Assembly: GCA_024811115.1 (NCBI GenBank)
Contig: JAKOGH010000696.1
Coordinates: 248,001-312,000, forward strand
Direction of reading: 5' to 3'
Length of the DNA stretch: 64,000 bases
From: Terana coerulea
Taxonomy: Eukaryota; Basidiomycota; Agaricomycetes; Polyporales; Phanerochaetaceae
The notes beneath the pieces were generated by a model. The model saw nothing but the letters and a program-made list of their open reading frames with translations. It was not told the origin of the DNA and searched no databases. Positions 43,245 to 53,858 of this stretch are shown piece after piece. Every line of letters begins with the position of its first letter. Positions within the stretch are counted from its first letter, which is position 1. The position numbers and the translations under genes are program-made.

Positions 43245-45128
43245 ATGGCTTCGCCAACTTCCGCTCAGCTATTCCTTAACCCTGCGGTGCTCCAAGCCTT
43301 CAGCAGCTTGTGGGTCCGCATTCATGATGTACAGTTCTATACCTAATCCAACATTCCTTTATTCTCCTAGGAAGACCTCATCCTACATCGACCCTGCCGC
43401 CAGTGGTAAGCATTCAATGTCCTTGGCCTAAATGGATTTTAATTGATCAGATTGATGTAGCCCTGTTTTTCTACGACTATCTGCTGACATTCGCCGATGA
43501 ATTGGAATATGTCTGGAATCGTCGATTCACGGGAGCCACGGTTATATTCCTATTGAGCCGATACGCGTCACTCCTCAACCGTATGCTGAGGGCGTCCCAA
43601 TTGCCAGCGCTGCAGGTCATCCTGAACTTGCTCTTGAAGTTTTCGACCGTCCCTCCGAACATGCGGCGAGAGGATCACGGAATGGAGTGCGTAGACCGTG
43701 TTCTGTATCCGTCTGTTTGCTGATAATGCCGCACAGGATAACCGGCAGTTGCAATCAGCCAGTATGGGCATTGAGTCAGCTCTGCTCAGCGGCGATCTAC
43801 CTCGCTGTTGCTTGTGAGCCACCCGTCCGTTCCAATCATTGCAAAAAGTTCTCACCGTTTTACTATGCCAACAGTGTTCTCTGCGCTCCGCCTGTACGCA
43901 ATCTCTGGCAAGAATTGGTCAATCCTCGTTGTAGTACTGCTATTTGGACTTGTCACCCCGGGTGTAAACCTTGTGAGTCATCGCGAATATCCATGACCGT
44001 CCACTGGGTCTAATAGCCGAAGGTCTTTAATTCAGGAATAAACTTCCAAGCCTTGGGCAAGCTTGATGCCGGCTCCACTGCTCCGCCCGCGCAACAGTGT
44101 CATCAGCTGATCACAGTAAGCACTGCAGCAGAATTCCCTGTGTACGTCCCATATCCCTTAACCATGGAAAACCCTCAACGACTTGCTGATAATAATCGAC
44201 ATCGCTCACCTTGTTACGCGCATATATGCCGTCATCCAGCTGTAGGTATCTGTGGTTGAGTCTTACGCAGACAGTGGGACTGACCAAGTGTTGAAGTGTT
44301 GGTGGGCGGAATCGCGGCAGCCTTAACAGAAGGCATCGTATTGGCCGTGACCTGGGCGAAAACCTTTAGCGTCTTCAAGATGTTACGAAAGACGAAGGTT
44401 CAGATGGGTATCACAGGCTTGATACTGCGCGACGGTATGTCGTATTCCGTATTGACATCTGAAGCCTACCTTTTAACGACACCGACGTACAGGAACGTTG
44501 TTCTCAATGTATGCGGACAAAATACACGACTATGCTGCACAGTAGGACTTACGAAACATTAGAGTTCTTTTTGTAATCCAAATCGTTACTTTGCTCTGTT
44601 TCCGCTTCCAAGTAGGTGCTCGGCTCATGTCGTGCAAATCTTCATGCTTACGCGCTCTTATGCCCAGGACTCACTTTCGGGAATCCAGACCTTCACAGAC
44701 ACGTTAGTCTCCAATTCAGGGTGGATGCATCAGCTAAGCGAGACTTCTCATCTAGGCTCACCTCAATCGCACTTTCGCACTTCATGCTCAATCTCCGTAC
44801 TGCTGAGTTCCGTGAGCGGCGCGGCGCCGTCTCCCCGGGGGCTACGAGCTCCTCCAGCCAGTTGCGGTTTTCATCTGCAATCTTCACTTCATCGGGTGTC
44901 GTAGGCAACCTAGGGGCCGCTTTGGGTCTCAATCGTAACGAGGAAGACGAGGAAGAGCCAGGCCATAGGGTGAACCGGCGTTCGCGGCGTACGAGGATCG
45001 TAGAGGCAGCATCCAACGACCCGCTGGCGACGGGGATTGTACTGGAAATGCTCAAGGACCCCAAAAGAAGTCCCGAGCAATTTGAACTGGTGCTTTCGCG
45101 AGCGAGGACACAAGATACCAATCCGTAG
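43245..45128 (+). CDS. DUF6533-domain membrane protein, tandem copy 2
   Basis: Best preserved of the two plus-strand copies. Start MASPTSAQLFLNPAVLQAFS at 43245. A small exon ends YIDPAAS, then the DUF6533 core ALFFYDYLLTFADELEYVW, RRFTGATVIFLLSRYASLL, CSAAIYLAVA, FSALRLYAISGKNWSIL, GLVTPGVNL, VFNSGINFQALGK, a small exon TRIYAVIQ, VLVGGIAAALTEGIVLAVTW, LILRDG, VLFVIQIVTLLCFRFQ, MLTRSYAQDSLSGIQTF, and the cytosolic tail ALSHFMLNLRTAEF with an acidic stretch and NDPLATGIVLEMLKD. Around ten short exons are needed, and all junctions I tested keep frame. Differences from copy 1 in the YIDPAAS exon are mostly synonymous, so both copies were under selection after duplication. Role unknown. Confidence 0.7.
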
Positions 45129-45515
45129 TAAAAGTATCAGACAAGGACCAACTGTCGTCCTGTCTGTTTACTGCCAGCGAACTGCCAGCAACGGAGACTG
45201 AGGAGGCCGGAATACACTCCCGGAACACTAGTACTATATACTACAAATACCAAAATCGATTTCTACTTCATTACGCGATGTGTTACTTAGAATAGAGCAT
45301 CGTAGTAACTCATTTCTCGAGCGAATGTACTACACAGTAGTCTGAAGAGTCTCAGCTGACTCAGTACCCAGCTCAAAGGTAAGGTGTCCGGAGTCCTTGC
45401 ACCCGTCGGCGGACCCGGGACTGCGCTCTCGTTAATTAGACGCGTCTCCTCAGACACGACCACAACCACGCTTAACGCGACGACGCAGCAATTATCTTCA
45501 CGAACCCAAGCGAAG
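45129..45515. other. Promoter of the plus-strand F-box gene
   Basis: 3' flank of DUF6533 copy 2 and upstream region of the F-box gene; its right half (from about 45,370) is the original of the duplicated piece at 41,390-41,572. Confidence 0.55.
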
Positions 45516-47448
45516 ATGTCTGGAGCAGAGAGTGTTGTTGAAGGCACGCTTCACAGTTGCTGTAAAGTGGAATCCAGGAGGACTGATCTGATTCACACAT
45601 CTATCGAACCTCCAGCCATCCATGAGTTACAGTTGAGCGGTCGCGTACAACTGTCGACGCTGCCCATCGAAACCATTGCTCAAGTACTGTTCTTTCTTGA
45701 CGTTCCCGACCTTGTAAGATGTAGGCAGGTGCGCTAGGCAGTGCGCTTCACCACCGTGGTTGCTCATATTTGACGCTGGTTTAGCTGTCCAGTTTGTTCC
45801 GTGCTGTCGTGGATACCACTGCTCTTCTTCAGTACAAGATCGAACTTGCCCTCGCGCGCTCTGTAGATGGGCCCTGCAAGCATACAAGCGCAGCCTCGCG
45901 ACTCGAGAGGATTCGGGCCCAGCATCGAGCATGGAAGACCCTCCGGTGGACGAAGGAATCCGCTGGTCCAACCCTACAGGAGTCCTGTGCTCACATCTCT
46001 GGCAGCGTTTTGGCTCAAATGGGGGGAGACAGCGACCTGCGGTGCAACCTTTTCCCTTCATCACATAGGAATGTCCCCGAAAAGGAGTGGAGATTCAAGC
46101 CTTTCGGGGTCGACGTAGTCGAGTACGCGGTCGACCATGGCCAGGATTTGTTGGTGCTGGTTGAAGAGACGTACGTGTACAACCACTCTCCATTCCCATT
46201 TTCCCTGAAACTTGGTGACTTCGCGCGTAGAGCGGACGATCAAGTAAACTACTTCTTCAATCTTCACATGTTCTCTCTGACGACAGGCTCGAGGCATCCG
46301 CTGGCCCTCACGCGCAAGATAGTTGCTCCAATTGGCAAGCGCGACCTTAGGGAAGACTCTGCCCTCGACATGATGATTTCGGATGATTTCGTTGGGATGA
46401 TGATATACGAGGATTCCTTTCTGCAATTCACCGAACTTTGGGTCTGGAACTGGAAGACGGGCGATGTCAAGCTGGTATGCGTTGTGTTATCGCTTCTGAC
46501 CAAATATAATCTGACGTAAATTTTTGTCAGAATTTCTGTGGAGATCTTGAGGAAGGCTACGCCGCACGGTCGTTCATGTTCATTGGGCCTGGCCGGGTTC
46601 TCATCCCTACGATCACAACTGGCAAGGACTGGCCCTACGAGGATACCGAAACGGTGGCCTTGCTCCCTGTATACAACTGCGGTCAAGCCAATCCACAACG
46701 GCGAACTTTCGAAGACGCATTAGGTCATTTGGCGGATACTGTGTTCTACCTACCGAAGATGAAACGCGGGGCTGAGTGTGCCAGAGTGGACCTTTACGGG
46801 AAACCTTACTCCTCCGAGTCTAACGGCGCGCATCGAATGCTGGATGTGCCTTTCTATGCGGACCCGCGGTACCAGCTCTTAGCCCTGCGACTCTGGATGA
46901 TCAAGTCCAATGATGAGTGGAAGCACTACACGCTGTTTGTGTCTACGGAGTCACTCGATCGGATTGAAAGGAACAGCCGCGCTGCGGTCGAAAGCGGTGA
47001 GCAGAAGCTGAAAATATTCTGGGACGTGTGGGCGAAGGAAACCAGGATGGTCCCCGAAATCCGCACGATGCATCATGCCCATTTGTCGCAGATGCGGTGC
47101 ATCTCAGTCGAGCCACAGCCCACTACTTCAAGTCGACGGGGCGCTGCCAAAACCACTCTGTGTCTGTACGAGTTCTCGTCCACTCTTTCGTTGCGGCGGG
47201 ACGCGCAACTAAAGGCATCTGGCAATGCTGAAGAAGAGAAGAACGGCGCAAATATACCGGCGTACATCCTCGGACCTACTGTGATAGACCATCCGGACGT
47301 CTGGCGGAAGAGAATTGAAACTTCTCTGCCATTCCGGAAGACGCAGTCCACTGTAGCTGTCGGGGAACAGGACGGGTACCAGCTCAGCGAGGACTGTATC
47401 GTTATCAGGAGCTCCCACCCAAAGTACGTCTCGAGCGCGATCCTGTAG
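45516..47448 (+). CDS. F-box protein
   Basis: About 606 residues, likely an SCF substrate adaptor. Exons 45516-45728, 45785-46474 and 46531-47448 join in frame without correction. The F-box spans the first splice: LSTLPIETIAQVLFFLDVPD, LVRCRQ, then LSSLFRAVVDTTALLQYKIE. The remaining 500 residues are a beta-rich region shared with the 16.4 kb paralogue: LARSVDGPC, HMFSLTTGSRHPLALT, ELWVWNWKTGDVKL, SFMFIGPGRVLIPT, DVPFYADPRYQLLALRLW and the ending EDCIVIRSSH. It needs no frame correction. Its promoter and first codons were included in the tandem duplication that created the piece at 41.4-41.57 kb. The target protein is unknown. Confidence 0.82.
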
Positions 47449-48094
47449 CTATGCGAGGCTAATCTATCTCAATCTACCTCTTACTTGTAGGGACGTATGT
47501 CGTATACTCTCATTCTAGATGCTTGACGATGTTACTCTGGTCCTGGCTGCTGTCAGAATTGTAAGCTTTACGCACACGTACAGTATTCAGGTGACCTGAG
47601 CGGGCGCTTGCTCGCCTTCTCATTTCGCTACGACCTTTCCTGTCTGGCATTTCCCCCACTTAGCACGCCAATTGTTGACCGTGCAGAACCGGTGAATTTG
47701 GCATGAGATTTGCTCTTGCTAGACCGGCCTCTATAGCTCTCTGATCCCCGAAACTTTAACTCTATGCGTAGTGCTATCCTATAGCTCGTCAGGAGAGGAG
47801 GATAGACCCGGCTGAGAAGCTTGTTCCAATCTCACGTTGTCACTTTCCGCCTCTATTCCACACAAACCGACGGGCAGCCGCGAATCCGGTGTCCACTACG
47901 CCTGTTACGTTCTCAGCCTTCCACGGACGTGGATAGTTGTAGAACCTTGCGCTGCGGCCCGGAGCTGATCAGGGGTTTCAGACACTCCCGCTGGGATGTT
48001 ATAAACCGAAGGGAGCATGAGATAGACCAAGGGCCCGCGGATCCCTTTCCTTCCCGGTTACTCTTGTTGGTCTCCACTGAAAGATCTTGCAAGA
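47449..48094. other. Intergenic region between F-box and hydroxy-acid oxidase genes
   Basis: About 650 bp with the 3' flank of the F-box gene and the promoter of the next gene; I see no gene or repeat. Confidence 0.5.
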
Positions 48095-49727
48095 ATGTCT
48101 GCCGAGGCTGTAAAGGAGGCGGTGCAAGCGGGCGAGGCAGAGCAGACGTGGACGCAGTATATGACTGACATATATCACAAGCGGGTCCCGCCTGCTCTTG
48201 GGACGTTGTACATGGATGAGCTCGAGCAGAAGGCCAAGGAGAAGCTGAAGGGATATCCGAGTAAATTCTTCAGTTTAATCCATGGGAAGATCAGGGCGCT
48301 CACAATACTCAACGTCCTCAGATTCATTCCTGTATGTGTTCTCGAGTGCAGGAAACTGCGCCTCAGATCTCGCCAACCGGCACGAGCTCAATAAATGGAA
48401 AATCGTGCCCCGGATGCTCCGAAACGTTACAGACCGAAGCCTGAAGGTGCAGTGCCCGCGAATGTTTGAGGCTCATTCTGAATTACAAAGTTAGACCACG
48501 CTCTTCGGCAGAGAGCACAAGACACCGATCATCGTCGCACCTATCGGTGTCCAAGGGTTGATGCATCCCGACGGAGAACTGGCGACGGCGGCAGCCGCAC
48601 GTAATGTCGGCGTCACATACACTATGAGCAACGCCTCGAGTCGCTCCATAGAGATGGTTGGTGAGGCGAACGGGGACGGCCATCGCTGGTACCAAATCTA
48701 CTGGTAAGTGGGCCAGTTACGAACTGACAAATGTGACGCTTACCTATAGCCAGGCCCGTAGACACCGATATCACGCTCTCCGTCCTTCGCCGCGCCAAAG
48801 CGAGTGGTTTCTCCGCCCTCGTCGTCACGCTCGACACCGTCATCATCGGCTGGCGCCCGCACGATCTCGCCGTCTCGTATCTGCCTTTCATCCACGGCTT
48901 CGGCTCGCAGGTCGGCTTGACAGATCCGGTATTCATGGGCAAGCATGGCGAGGAGCCGATCCTGGACGTGCCTGTGTTCCCGTATGACCCGCAGCGGATG
49001 GACAAGTTGTATGCACAGGGTGACGAGAAGGTGCGGCGGACGATGAAGATGGCGAGCAAATGGATGTCGCAGACGAACTCGGGAATATTCAATACATGGG
49101 AGGATTTGAAGTTCATCAGGGACAACTGGAATGGGCCGTTGATTTTGAAGGGCATCATGTCTGTTGAGGTGCGTGCGGCTACGGACCCACAGGTTGGAAA
49201 TATATTGAGGATAATGCAGGACGCAGAGATTGCAATGGACCACGGAGTAGATGGAATTGTTGTTTCCAATCACGGTACATGTTCATCGTTGGTCTTCAAG
49301 ATGTCGCTCTTGACGTCGCGGCTTCTCTAGGTGGACGACAAGTGGAAGGGGCGGCGCCAACAGCGTGGGCTCTACAGCAGATCTGTGCTTCTGAGAAAGT
49401 CAGGGCAGGGCAGGACAGTGGGAAATTCACCGTGTTATTCGACTCTGGCATTCGTACGGGCAGCGATATCATCAAAGCCATTGCCCTTGGCGCCCAGGGC
49501 ATTCTCCGTACGTCGTGCCGAAAGCTGATGTGAACATAGCAGTACTAACTATCTCGCTAGTTGGTCGTCCATTTATGTACGGCCTGGCGATTGGTGGTCA
49601 GGACGGTGTCGAAGAAGTGTTGAAGTGTACGCTATCTGACTTGGAGGTGACACTGGGCCTATCCGGATACAAGAATTTCGAGGAAATTCGAGGCAAAGCA
49701 AACAAAGTCCTGGTCAAGATCGACTGA
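48095..49727 (+). CDS. FMN-dependent 2-hydroxy-acid oxidase, lactate 2-monooxygenase type
   Basis: TIM-barrel flavoenzyme of the L-lactate/glycolate oxidase family; the N-terminal layout ([30 protein letters not shown]) is that of lactate 2-monooxygenase-like enzymes. Exons: 48095-48260, 48322-48446, 48495-48703, 48754-49168, 49220-49274, 49331-49507, 49561-49727, all in frame. Motifs: [70 protein letters not shown], then LILKGI with the catalytic Lys region, VVSNHGGRQVEG with the catalytic His, [13 protein letters not shown] with the substrate Arg, and [13 protein letters not shown]. All catalytic residues are present. It lacks a cytochrome b5 domain, so it is not flavocytochrome b2. The exact hydroxy acid is unknown. 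Confidence 0.88.
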
Positions 49728-50038
49728 ATGGTTCCGGCGGAGGGTGTGGATGAATCAAGGCGTTCGTCGGGAGGCGATTGACTGTGGATGCGTGAGCTGG
49801 GAGCAAGACGAGCTAAGCTAATCTCGGAGTCGAGAAGCCACGAGGAGGACACGTTTGCACCAACGTTACCGAAAGTTGATGTTCTGTTGTACGTGCTCAT
49901 GTTGACTTCGATCCTGCAAGTCTAGAGATTTTAGATGCATATATAAGATGAGTAGCGAGTAAAAAGCGACAGCAGTAAAAGCAAAGATTAATACATCTAA
50001 CGTCCAGGTACTAGTGATGGATAGCGTATGTGAGCTCG
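49728..50038. other. Intergenic 3'-3' spacer
   Basis: About 310 bp between two convergent genes; nothing further. Confidence 0.5.
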
Positions 50039-50777
50039 TTAAGCGGGGTGCGGCGCCGCTGCATTTTCGGGTACTGGAGAAAGAAATTAGCAAGACAACA
50101 ATGAAGGGGAGAATTCATGCTCACATGGAGGGAGCTGTGGTCGCGTGTTGTCGTTGAACACCCTTGAGATGAGGACGCCAACGCCTTCGAAAACACTGAG
50201 CAGGATACCACAAGCCACAGCCGATCCAAGTGCAGATCGCGGTCCACCTGCAAACATACGTCAGCAAGCACACATGAGAGGCTCAATGGACAGGAAGAAT
50301 GCGCGGGTAGAGCGCCGGTATCCTGTGCATAGCCCAAGGAGAACTGGACTCACTTCGTGCAGCCAAGCAACCACCCGTAAGGAAACCAGAGATAATTGCA
50401 TTCCACATGTCCTCCTTTTGTCGCCAGCCCTTGACGGCACAGTCGAAAGTCGAGAACATGCCACCCCACACACCGAAGTTGCCACCTGTTACTGGTGCAC
50501 GGGCCTTGATGACAGACATAGCTCCAACGAGACGATCACCCTGCAGCAACGACAAGATAAGCTTCGAGGAAGTTGGCGTTGGAATAACTGCGTACCCTTG
50601 GTGAATTCCGAGCACCTTTTATGCCGTGCCAGATGGTTCCACCAACGGCACCCATAGCGAAGGCACTACCGAAGTCGGAGAGAATCACCCATGGGCTGAA
50701 GAAGCGTCAGTAATGCCTACAGCTGGATGTGATAGGAAGGCTCACCAAGGATCTCTGGTGTGGTCTGCGTGGGCCAT
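50039..50777 (-). CDS. TIM17: Mitochondrial inner-membrane translocase subunit Tim17
   Basis: Core subunit of the TIM23 presequence translocase. Start [13 protein letters not shown] at 50777, with an intron after ten codons (50745 onward). Then [70 protein letters not shown] and [20 protein letters not shown]: the four-helix fold with GxxxG-like motifs and the conserved Cys pair (DPC and TFDC) of Tim17. After another intron it continues [32 protein letters not shown], and a short tail ending [11 protein letters not shown], stop 50041-50039. All junctions are in frame. The CDCA7-type gene starts only 187 bases away on the other strand, so the two share a bidirectional promoter. Confidence 0.93.
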
Positions 50778-50963
50778 GGCGATGGATGGTTGAGTGAGAC
50801 GGAGTCTGACTGTACGTGTGTGGCGCTTGCAGCCTGGCCGGAAACTTTTCGAAGCGCCCTTAGGTTTAGGGCAGGCTTAAAGACGCGTCATCACGTGCAA
50901 GGTCGCGTTCAATAGTTTGTTACGCGACCGCCACTTGAATCACAACCACAATCATCTCGCCGG

Positions 50964-53545
50964 ATGGCAAGCAGTTCGAGGCGACCACACTCCGTCGGGC
51001 GTAGGCAGTCTCAAGTCTACGTCGACCTTCCACTTTCCGCATACCACAAACACTCGACGAACACCGCCGGCTCCCCTGTGAGCAGTCTTAAGGAGAACAC
51101 GCCTCTCCGACCGTCGAGGACCAACAGCCGAACGACCATGGTGGCCATGCATAGTGAGAAGGCCATGTCTAAGAAGCGCAAGGCGCTCGACGGGGACACG
51201 GACAGCGAGGATGAGGAGCCAGTCAGTACCAAGTCCAAGAAACCCAAGCTGTCTGCCGCTCCACAGCTAAGTAACGAGGGACACGCGGCTGCAACGACCG
51301 ACAAGGAGCCTAAGACATCTCCAACCGACTTGCAAACTGAGGATTATCCCAATGGGTACTTTTATTGCCATCAGTGCTGCAGGAAACGCGACAGGTCTGG
51401 TGAGCCTCATTTGTTGCCATGCATTGCGTGAAGTTGCTGACATCTAAACAAAGAGGGCCTCCGTTGCACGTACAAGAACTTGAAGGCGAAAGGCGTAGAC
51501 CAGCGATGTAAGACCAGATACTGCAAAGCCTGTCTCGTGAACCGCTACCAGGACGACATGTTCGCTATCAAATCTCGGGACATCAGAGAGCTTTCGAAGA
51601 AGGAGAAAGAAATGCATACGTTGACCGACAACTACTATTTCCAGTGCGTAATTTCTTATGTGGAGCTTTAGAAGCTCTCTGACATATAGCACACGTGCTT
51701 AGATGTCCCAAATGTCGCGACGAATGCAACTGTCGGGTTTGTCGGAAAGCTAAAGGCCTTGAACCCACTGGGTACGATTCCATTGCGCATGGATATCCCC
51801 CGTCTGACTTGCGCTTCCCATAGCAACTTCAATCTAAAGGCTCGGCAAGCTGAGAAGGTAGCCGCAGCAGCTGCTGAGAAGGTATAATATTGGAGTAACT
51901 GCCCACCCTCACCAGCTCACCACATTTCTTTCAGAATGCCGAGGCTGGTCCCTCGACAGTGACAAAGGCGAGGAAACCCGTCAACAGGACGGCAGGGAAA
52001 CTGTCCAAGACAGCTGAGACTGCGCTCAAAGCCACTCCAAAGCCTAGAGCGAAGGCCGCACCCAAGCCCAAGCCCCTACCCAAACCAGTGTGGACTCGAA
52101 TAGCGACCGACCTCTCTCAAGATGATGCGGAAGCACGATTCCACATCCGGGAGTTCTGTCTGCGGTTTGCGCAGCCCTTACAGCTCGGCCAAGGCCACTT
52201 GGATGAACTTGAGGAGCTCTCGGGCGATAACCTCGGCCTTGCAGGTAGCTGGGACGGCGAAGCCGAATCGGATGTAGACGTCATCGAGTGGGTCAGCGAC
52301 ATCTGTGCCAAGTCCGTGATACATGGTCTTTTGGACGTTCTTACTGGGGGCGCGGAAGCACGCGGTGACCGTGAAGAGGCGAAAGCGATCAAGGAGGCAT
52401 CCAAAGCCGTCAGAGCCAGCGGGGCGAACCTCAACCGCGTTTGGAGTGCGCTTGACTCCCTGCGAGACTCGTTAGAGTCCACATCTTCCCTTTCCTTCGA
52501 CGACCCACTCCCGCCCCCTGCCTCAACGACCGTCCGACATACTCGCAGCGTGCAGAGCAAAGACGGCCAGACCATACATATAGCCAACTCTGCGCAACTT
52601 ATCCCCATCGTCGCGGACCTCATTGAAGCCTCGCTGCAAAGCCCAGTGATCCACGACGCTTTCGACGCTGCTCTAAGCGAAGAGAAGGAGTTGAGCAAAG
52701 ACGTCAAGGAAGGCATGGCCCAGGAACACGCTCGCTGGAAAGCTATCACCGAGACAAAGGTCAAGGCGTTGCGGGAGAAGCATAATAAGCTCCTTCGGGA
52801 TTTGGACTTTTCACACCGGCTGCTCAACTCTCGATTCGCACCGCGATTCGCACCGCTTGGACAGGATTCAGAAGGCAGAGTGTACTATGCTCTGTCACCT
52901 GGCTTTGGCGAGGGCGAAGCTTCCCTGAAGCTCGTGCACGGGAAGGACTTTCGACCGAAGATCGGGCGAAAGCGAATCTTCACGGATGACGACAGGAAGG
53001 AGATGCAGCGGTGGAATTGGTTCGTCGCCGTCTGGGGCAAAAAGCCAGAGGGCGCGGAGGAGGCGAAGAATGACGAAGAGGAGGAAGGGGATGAGGATGA
53101 GGACGAGGACGAAGAAGCGTGGTGGGGATTCTGGCAGCCGGCGGAAATCTCCAAGCTCGCGGAGTGGCTTGCGATCAAGTCAGGCGTTGCCGCGGAGGCT
53201 TCTGCGCAGCCTGTCCACGGACGGGGACGGCCCTCTGCGTCGACATCTGCAACGCACAGCCTCGCCGCCTCACGGGCCGCCTCAACCTCGTCCGGCCTCT
53301 CCGACTATGACGGCATACGGACGAAGAACGACTCCGTCAGTCGTCTCGTTCCTGCGAAACGGGAGCTCGTCGACCTCACTCGAGGACTTCGCGAGTATGC
53401 CGAGCTACTCGAGTGGAGGATCCAGCGTGCGTCGGGCGAGTCCACTCCCCACCCGCCGAGAAGCCCGCGAAAGCGGCACAGAAAGGCGGTGCTGTTCCTG
53501 TGGACAAGTTCTATGGCTAGGACGCGTGACCGCCTGGATTCCTGA
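50964..53545 (+). CDS. CDCA7-type zinc-finger protein (zf-4CXXC_R1)
   Basis: Nuclear protein with the CxxC-rich zinc finger of the CDCA7/R1 family. Exons: 50964-51399, 51454-51643, 51703-51773, 51824-51891, 51935-53545. The finger spans exons 1-3: CHQCCRKRD, LRCTY, CKTRYCKACLVNRYQDDMF, then YYFQCPKCRDECNCRVCRKA. Before it lies a basic, Ser-rich tail with SKKRKALDGDTDSEDEEP, a likely nuclear signal; after it a Lys/Pro-rich linker and a large region with an acidic stretch (near 53,075-53,120). In animals CDCA7 recruits the HELLS remodeller to hemimethylated DNA; that role here is inference. Near the end a run of four C (53447-53450) appears one base short: in the other frame the protein ends PAEKPAKAAQKGG, VPVDKFYG with a stop at 53518-53520, which looks like the genuine C-terminus. 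As written, it runs on to 53545. Confidence 0.85.
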
Positions 53546-53858
53546 ACTTTCAGACTGAAGTTCTGCAGCAGCGGCCACGTTCTACCACTAATGCGATATA
53601 ATCAGCTAGTACATACCCGCATGACCACAACGACCCCGATTATCCTGTTCATAATGTTTCTTGTCACTTAGAGCATGCTATTTTCACTGTCTTATATCCA
53701 GTCGCATGTATACCTACCACATTGTACTGAGTGCCCCGTCCCCAAATTCACTAGAAATTCCCGGGCGCGAACCGAGAGTTGCGCTCGGATGGCAAGCGCC
53801 CATAAAGCCCTCTCTACTTCGACCTCACTTCGACCTCTTCTTTGGACGGCGAGTCAAA
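53546..53858. other. Spacer and 5' flank of TRM11
   Basis: About 310 bp with no feature beyond the flanking genes' untranslated regions. Upstream in-frame Mets exist, but the ATG at 53859 starts at the conserved N-terminus. Confidence 0.5.

Noticed and set aside
48622..49269. 215-residue minus-strand frame across the hydroxy-acid oxidase gene
   Set aside because: It overlaps exons with catalytic motifs on the plus strand and has no recognisable domain.
52117..52827. 236-residue Ser-rich minus-strand frame
   Set aside because: Antisense to the large last exon of the CDCA7-type gene; its composition is what that exon predicts.
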